DNA from: Mesorhizobium silamurunense
Lineage (GTDB): Bacteria; Pseudomonadota; Alphaproteobacteria; Rhizobiales; Rhizobiaceae
Direction: 5' to 3'
NCBI RefSeq assembly: GCF_014843825.1
Contig: NZ_JHQR01000018.1
Span: 1 to 61,027 of the forward strand
Length of the DNA stretch: 61,027 bases
Numbering within the stretch: the stretch's first letter is position 1; the number at the start of each line of letters is the position of its first letter. This document shows, piece by piece, positions 56,797-61,027 of this stretch. A model generated the notes under the pieces. The model saw only the letters and a list, made by a program, of their open reading frames with translations. It made no database searches and was not told where the DNA came from. The translations under genes and the position numbers were made by a program.

Positions 56797-57102
56797 ATGT
56801 GCAGGGTCTTTGCCGGACAGGATCCGGAAGGCTACCGGCAGATCAACCGGTCGATCCGGATCGACGGGCATTCGACGAGCATCCAGCTTGAGGCGACGTT
56901 CTGGGCGCTGCTCGACGAGATCGCCGAAAGCCAGGGCCTGACGACGCCCAAATTCATCTCGACGCTCTATGACGAGGCGATCGAGATCAACGGCCAGATT
57001 CCGAACTTCGCTTCGATGCTGCGCACGACCTGCGCGCTCTATCTGCGCGGTCACCGGCCGACCGCGACAGAGCAAGCTGCGCTGAAACAGGTAGCTGCCT
57101 AG
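56797..57102 (+). CDS. Ribbon-helix-helix domain protein
   Basis: A 101-residue protein, MCRVFAGQDPEGYRQINRSI. The ribbon-helix-helix pattern reads RSIRIDGHSTSIQLEATFWA then LLDEIAESQGLTTPKFISTL, followed by FASMLRTTCALYLRGHRP, as in the rhizobial DUF4170-like or RHH proteins that dimerise on DNA. The start follows GGGAGG. Its stop shares the palindrome CTAG with the opposing deoD stop. Confidence 0.85.
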   Translation: MCRVFAGQDPEGYRQINRSIRIDGHSTSIQLEATFWALLDEIAESQGLTTPKFISTLYDEAIEINGQIPNFASMLRTTCALYLRGHRPTATEQAALKQVAA

Positions 57103-57806
57103 CTCTCCACGGCCACTTCGAGCGCCAGGCGCGTCATGTCGGCGAACAACGCCTGGCGTTCGGAATAGTCGGTCTGCTCGTCCGTGGCGACGTGGTCGAC
57201 CACGGTAAGCAGCGACAACGCGCGCGCGCCGAACCGCGCCGAGATGCGGTAGAGCGCGCTGGTTTCCATATCGACCGCCAGCGCGCCGAGCGCCCTGGGC
57301 TCGTCGAACCGGGCGCGGCCGTCGGGATGATGGAAGACGTCGCTGCAGACCGTCAGCCCGGCGCTGCAGGCTATGCCGAGATCGGCGGCCCGCTGCAGCG
57401 CCAGCGCATGAAGCGCCTCATCGGGCCCCGCCGGCTGGTACAGTCCGAACACCTGCCCGCTGATCGCCCCCTCGGCGCGTACGGCGCTGGAAACGACCAG
57501 GCCCCGCAGCGGAACGTTCTCGGACAGCGCGCCGCATGTTCCTGTGCGGATCAGCGTCTTGACGCCATGATAATCAAGCAGCTCGTAGGCATAGATCAGA
57601 AAGGACGAGACCCCGATGCCGGTCGCCTGGATGCTGACCGGCTTGCCGCGGAACAGGCCGGTGAAGCCAAGCGCGCCCCGGCGGCGATTGACGCAGCGTG
57701 GCGCCTCGAGAAAAGTTTCCGCCATCCATTGAGCGCGCTCGGGGTCGCCCGGCAGCAGCACCGTTTCGGCGTAATCTCCCCTGCCCGCCTCGATGTGCGG
57801 CGTCAC
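57099..57806 (-). CDS. deoD: Purine-nucleoside phosphorylase
   Basis: DeoD splits purine nucleosides with phosphate to base and (deoxy)ribose 1-phosphate. At 235 residues it matches the hexameric bacterial class. The phosphate site is in AETVLLPGDPERAQWMAE and LIRTGTCGALSENVPL. The purine site has VDMETSALYRISARFGARAL with the Glu that holds ribose, and VVDHVATDE with the general-acid Asp. It lies downstream of cckA on the same strand but is separated by 78 bases with a GTG start possible. Confidence 0.93.
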   Translation of the reverse strand: MTPHIEAGRGDYAETVLLPGDPERAQWMAETFLEAPRCVNRRRGALGFTGLFRGKPVSIQATGIGVSSFLIYAYELLDYHGVKTLIRTGTCGALSENVPLRGLVVSSAVRAEGAISGQVFGLYQPAGPDEALHALALQRAADLGIACSAGLTVCSDVFHHPDGRARFDEPRALGALAVDMETSALYRISARFGARALSLLTVVDHVATDEQTDYSERQALFADMTRLALEVAVES

Positions 57807-57883
57807 GCGCTATCACCCCCATGATAGGACCCATCCTATCTCCATCATGGCAGGGTCGCAGCAATGTGCAAGCGCTAGCTGTT

Positions 57884-60463
57884 TTAGGATTCCAGCACGT
57901 CCTTGACGATCGTCGCCAGTTGCTTGAGCGAGAAGGGCTTGGGCAGGAAGCCGAAATGCGCGTCGGCCGGCAGGTTTCTGGCGAAGGCGTCCTCGGCATA
58001 GCCGGAAACGAAGACGAACTTGATGTCCGGCTGCCGCTTGCGCAGCTCGCCAAGCAGCGTCGGGCCGTCCATTTCCGGCATCACCACATCGGACACGACG
58101 ATGTCGACCTTGCCGCCGAGGGCCTCGAAGACCTCCAGCGCCTCGACGCCGGAAGACGCCTCGTGCACTGTGTAACCGCGTGAGGTCAACGCCCGCACGC
58201 CACCCATGCGAACGGCATCCTCGTCCTCGACCAGAAGCACGGTCGCAGAACCGGAGAGATCCTTGGCGGTATCGGCCGACTTGGCCGACGTGGCGGCGGC
58301 CGCCGCGGCGTCGACCGGCTCGCTCGCCTTCTTCACCTCGGCGACGTGGCGCGGCAGGAAGATACGGAACACCGTCCCCTTGCCGACCTCGGAATCGCAG
58401 TAGATGAAGCCGCCGGTCTGCTTGATGATGCCGTAGACCATCGAGAGACCGAGGCCTGTGCCCTTGCCGACCTCCTTGGTGGTGAAGAAGGGTTCGAAGA
58501 TCTTCTTCAGCACGTCCGGCGCGATGCCGCTGCCGGTGTCCTCGACCTCGACGAGAACGTAGTCGGCCGGCGCAAGCTCGCGATAGGCGAAGGATTTGCA
58601 CTCTTCGGCCATGACGTTGCGGGTGTGCACGGTAAGGTCGCCGCCGGCCGGCATCGCGTCGCGTGCGTTGACGGCGAGATTGACCACCACCTGCTCGAAC
58701 TGGCCGATGTCGACCTTGACGGGCCACAGATCGCGGCCGTGGTCGATCTTCAGCCTGATGTCGTTGCCGACCAGGCGGGCAAGCAGCATCCGAAGATCGG
58801 CAAGCACATCGGTCAGGTTGAGCACTTCCGGCCGCAAGGTCTGCTTGCGCGAGAAGGCGAGCAATTGCCTGACAAGCGACGCCGCGCGGTTGGCGTTCTG
58901 CTTGATGTTCATGATGTCGGGGAAGGACGGGTCCGACGGCCGGTGATTGGTGAGCAGAAGGTCCGACGCCATGATGATGGCGGTAAGCACGTTGTTGAAG
59001 TCGTGCGCGATGCCGCCGGCAAGCTGGCCGACCGCCTGCATCTTCTGGCTCTGCGCCATCTGGCCCTCGAGCGCCTTCTGCTCGGTGGTCTCGACGGCGT
59101 AGACTATGGCCGATTCCTCTGCTCCCTCGCCGGCGCCGTCAGCGACCGCATTGACGTAGAAGCGGATGTGGCGCTCCTCATGGCCGGGCAGCAGCGAGTC
59201 GATCGGCTCGATATTGGCCTGCCGCTGCCGCGCCTTCTCGAAGGCGGCGGCAAAGGCCGGCCGGTCGCGCTCATGCACCACGGTCTCGAAGCGCACGCGC
59301 CGGTCGACTGCGTCGCGGTCGACGACGGACGAAAACAGCGACAGGAACGGCGCGTTGGTGCGCAGGATGCGCCCGCCGGGATCGACGCCGGCAATCGCCA
59401 TCGGCGTCGAGTTGAAGAAGCGGGTGAAGCGGACCTCCGAGGCGCGGAGGTCCGCGGAAGCATCCTCGCCCTGGGTGCGGTTGAGCACGATGGTGCGGGT
59501 CGGCCCGTTCACCCCTTCGCGGCTTGCCGAAACGCGGTGCATGAAGCGGACCGGAAGCGCCTGGCCGCTCATTGTCGTGAGATCGAGGTCGATGACGGCA
59601 TTGCGCGTGGTGCCGGGATCCGCCTTGACCGAGCGGACGAGCGCCATGCCGTCGCCGGCGACGATCTCCGGCAGCGTGACCGCGCCCGGAGTGAAGCTGG
59701 CAAGGTCGATGCCCAGCCATTCGGCAAGTGTGGCGTTGATATAGGTGACGCGGCCTTCCTGGTCGGCCGAGAAGAAGCCGGCCGGCGCGTGGTCGAGATG
59801 GTCTATCGCCTTTTGCAGGTCGAGGAAGAACCGCTCCTGCTCCGCCCGCTCCTGCGAGATGTCGGCGATCTGCCAGGCAAGCATCGGCAGCCGCTGACCC
59901 GGCACGTTGAAGGCGCGGGCCCGGGCGCGGTACCAGCGCGCGCCGGGCTCGGCCCCGGGCTTGATCGACTGCGCCAGGCGGAATTCACCGTCGCCGGCCT
60001 GGCCGTCGCGCAGTCCGGACGCCAGCCGGTAGATGGTCATCGAGGCCTCGGGAACATCCGAAAGCAGCCCTTCGACCGTCTTGAGGTCCGCCGCCGAAGC
60101 GGCGCCCGTCATGTCGGCGTAGGCCCGGTTGGCGTAGATAACGCGACCCTTGGTGTCGGTGACCAGGAGACCTTGCGACATCGAATCGACGAAGGCTTTG
60201 GACAGCTCGTCGCCGGTCGAACGCGGGGCGATCTGCACGAAGCCGATAGCCGTCGCGAACAGAAAGCCGACGCCGATCATGGCGAGCACGCCCAGCATGC
60301 CGAGCAGGAACGGATCGCCGAGGCGCTCGCGGAACAACCCGAAGACGACCGCTGCGCCGGTCAAGACGACGATGAAGACGATGAGCCTGGCGACGGCGCC
60401 CGGACGCGTGTTTTGGTCGACGATCGGTACCGGATAGAAATCGCCGCGCGTTTCCTTGGCCAT
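57884..60463 (-). CDS. cckA: Hybrid histidine kinase CckA
   Basis: CckA is the cell-cycle kinase/phosphatase that feeds the CtrA phosphorelay through ChpT. The start at 60463 ([20 protein letters not shown]) gives 859 residues. Two membrane helices lie near residues 25-75 ([38 protein letters not shown]). PAS modules follow, and the phospho-His is in [20 protein letters not shown]. ATPase boxes are [24 protein letters not shown] and [18 protein letters not shown]. The receiver Asp is in [16 protein letters not shown]. Three GANTC sites lie just upstream. Confidence 0.95.
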   Translation of the reverse strand: MAKETRGDFYPVPIVDQNTRPGAVARLIVFIVVLTGAAVVFGLFRERLGDPFLLGMLGVLAMIGVGFLFATAIGFVQIAPRSTGDELSKAFVDSMSQGLLVTDTKGRVIYANRAYADMTGAASAADLKTVEGLLSDVPEASMTIYRLASGLRDGQAGDGEFRLAQSIKPGAEPGARWYRARARAFNVPGQRLPMLAWQIADISQERAEQERFFLDLQKAIDHLDHAPAGFFSADQEGRVTYINATLAEWLGIDLASFTPGAVTLPEIVAGDGMALVRSVKADPGTTRNAVIDLDLTTMSGQALPVRFMHRVSASREGVNGPTRTIVLNRTQGEDASADLRASEVRFTRFFNSTPMAIAGVDPGGRILRTNAPFLSLFSSVVDRDAVDRRVRFETVVHERDRPAFAAAFEKARQRQANIEPIDSLLPGHEERHIRFYVNAVADGAGEGAEESAIVYAVETTEQKALEGQMAQSQKMQAVGQLAGGIAHDFNNVLTAIIMASDLLLTNHRPSDPSFPDIMNIKQNANRAASLVRQLLAFSRKQTLRPEVLNLTDVLADLRMLLARLVGNDIRLKIDHGRDLWPVKVDIGQFEQVVVNLAVNARDAMPAGGDLTVHTRNVMAEECKSFAYRELAPADYVLVEVEDTGSGIAPDVLKKIFEPFFTTKEVGKGTGLGLSMVYGIIKQTGGFIYCDSEVGKGTVFRIFLPRHVAEVKKASEPVDAAAAAATSAKSADTAKDLSGSATVLLVEDEDAVRMGGVRALTSRGYTVHEASSGVEALEVFEALGGKVDIVVSDVVMPEMDGPTLLGELRKRQPDIKFVFVSGYAEDAFARNLPADAHFGFLPKPFSLKQLATIVKDVLES

Positions 60464-60478
60464 GTGCCCCCTGCTCGT

Positions 60479-60576
60479 GATTCCGATGCCCCGACACCCG
60501 CGAACGGCCGGTTGAATCACATTCTCCTGTAGCGGAAAAGGCCCCGGCGGCAAATGTCCGATAAAATCAACGATTC
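60479..60576 (-). promoter_or_regulatory. Cluster of three GANTC methylation sites before cckA
   Basis: GATTC at 60479-60483, GAATC at 60514-60518 and GATTC at 60572-60576 fall within 98 bases of the divergent cckA/fliO-like promoters. GANTC is the CcrM methylation site of alphaproteobacteria and is rare by chance in GC-rich DNA, so methylation-dependent control by GcrA or CcrM is plausible. Confidence 0.55.
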
Positions 60577-60673
60577 ATGTTTCAAACTGTTCACGATGGG
60601 TGATGCCGCCTTGCGGCGGCTAGTCCCTAAGGTCTAGTGTCGCCTCACCTCAAGAAGGCGATTGGGTGCACCG

Positions 60674-61027
60674 ATGCTGCAGTGGCTGGATAGCGTGGCG
60701 GGTCCGGGTTATGTCGCAGCAATCCTGTGGACGTTTGCAGCCCTTATCCTGCTGGTCGTCGTCCTCCTCGTCATCAAGGTGGTCCGCAACCTGACTTTCG
60801 GCACCTTCGTTGCCGGCGGCAGGAACCGCAAGACGCGGCTCGCCGTCATGGACGCCACCGCTGTCGACAGCCACCGCCGGCTGGTGCTGGTGCGGCGCGA
60901 CGATATCGAACACCTGATCCTCATCGGCGGCCCGACGGATGTCGTCGTCGAACGCGACATAAGGCTGGCAGCACCCCGCCGCCCGGCGCTGACCGGCGAC
61001 AGCGGCCAGCAGCAGGCCGCCGCGCCG
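60674..61027 (+). CDS. fliO: FliO-like flagellar biosynthesis protein, cut by window edge
   Basis: The ATG at 60674 opens a frame that runs off the right end, 118 residues so far. It reads MLQWLDSVAGPGYVAAILWT, then a membrane helix (LILLVVVLLVIKVVRNL), then TFGTFVAGGRNRKTRLAVMD, VDSHRRLVLVRRDDIEHLIL and IGGPTDVVVERDIRL. The single N-terminal helix followed by a small RLVLVRRDxxEHLxLIGGPTD domain is the FliO pattern, which helps build the flagellar export gate. It is divergent from cckA. Confidence 0.75.
   Translation, partial: MLQWLDSVAGPGYVAAILWTFAALILLVVVLLVIKVVRNLTFGTFVAGGRNRKTRLAVMDATAVDSHRRLVLVRRDDIEHLILIGGPTDVVVERDIRLAAPRRPALTGDSGQQQAAAP

Overview
The window is chromosomal DNA from an alphaproteobacterium of the Rhizobiales, most like Mesorhizobium. 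The reasons are the gene order glpR-D-S-T-P-Q-U-V-K, a BA14K-family secreted protein, alphaproteobacterial SOS boxes (GTTC-N7-GTTC) before ssb and uvrA, a CckA hybrid kinase with clustered GANTC sites upstream, and a high GC content with C/G-rich third codon positions. Family names come from recognising sequence patterns by eye; no database search was run.

Layout. (1) 1-5900 is an accessory region: a tightly coupled phage- or plasmid-like cassette of mostly unknown genes, led by a winged-helix replication-type protein carrying four DNA dyads inside its coding sequence, then small orphan genes. (2) 6100-8030 has a tail-anchored unknown protein, tRNA-Lys(TTT), a BA14K protein and a frameshifted DUF6882-like gene. 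(3) 8065-18178 is the complete glycerol uptake and catabolism operon with its DeoR-type repressor and likely operators. (4) 18256-19732 encodes a PLP-dependent decarboxylase with a palindromic upstream site. (5) 19761-23889 is the Anbu cluster: proteasome-like Anbu, transglutaminase, alpha-E protein and a circularly permuted ATP-grasp enzyme. (6) 24033-25817 holds a stand-alone RAM-domain protein, a DsbA-like remnant, a DUF4864 protein and a low-GC orphan built from two copies of an apparently unnamed domain. (7) 25814-33348 is a housekeeping block: tgt, queA, a small DMT-type membrane protein, two cyclophilins, coaD and gyrA. (8) 33539-37573 has an AraC regulator beside a broken gene, VOC, MarC and OsmC proteins, a frameshifted DUF2306 gene and ssb. 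(9) 37812-39579 has an ArsR/AHSA1 pair, a ClpP paralogue and a small secreted protein. (10) 40160-44940 runs from SOS-regulated uvrA through DUF302, GNAT and DUF72 genes. (11) 44941-47050 contains two intergenic palindromic repeats, a small membrane protein, a split diguanylate cyclase and a 58-residue protein. (12) 47314-53160 is the urea transporter operon urtABCDE behind a consensus sigma-54 promoter. (13) 53408-57806 has a secreted protein, a two-subunit GMC/gluconate-dehydrogenase-type enzyme, a glyoxalase-like protein, a ribbon-helix-helix protein and deoD. (14) 57884-61027 has cckA and, divergently, the start of a fliO-like gene cut by the window edge.

How parts work together: the glp genes import glycerol, phosphorylate it (GlpK) and oxidise glycerol 3-phosphate (GlpD) under GlpR. 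The urt genes are probably induced by nitrogen limitation through RpoN. ssb and uvrA look LexA-controlled. queA and tgt overlap and form a queuosine tRNA-modification unit within a longer run of co-directional genes.

The most interesting items are the intragenic dyads at 600-711 read in two frames, the orphan two-repeat protein at 25050-25817, the Anbu cluster with facing 7-bp repeat arrays, the loss of zinc ligands in Tgt and UvrA, and at least four genes broken by small indels.
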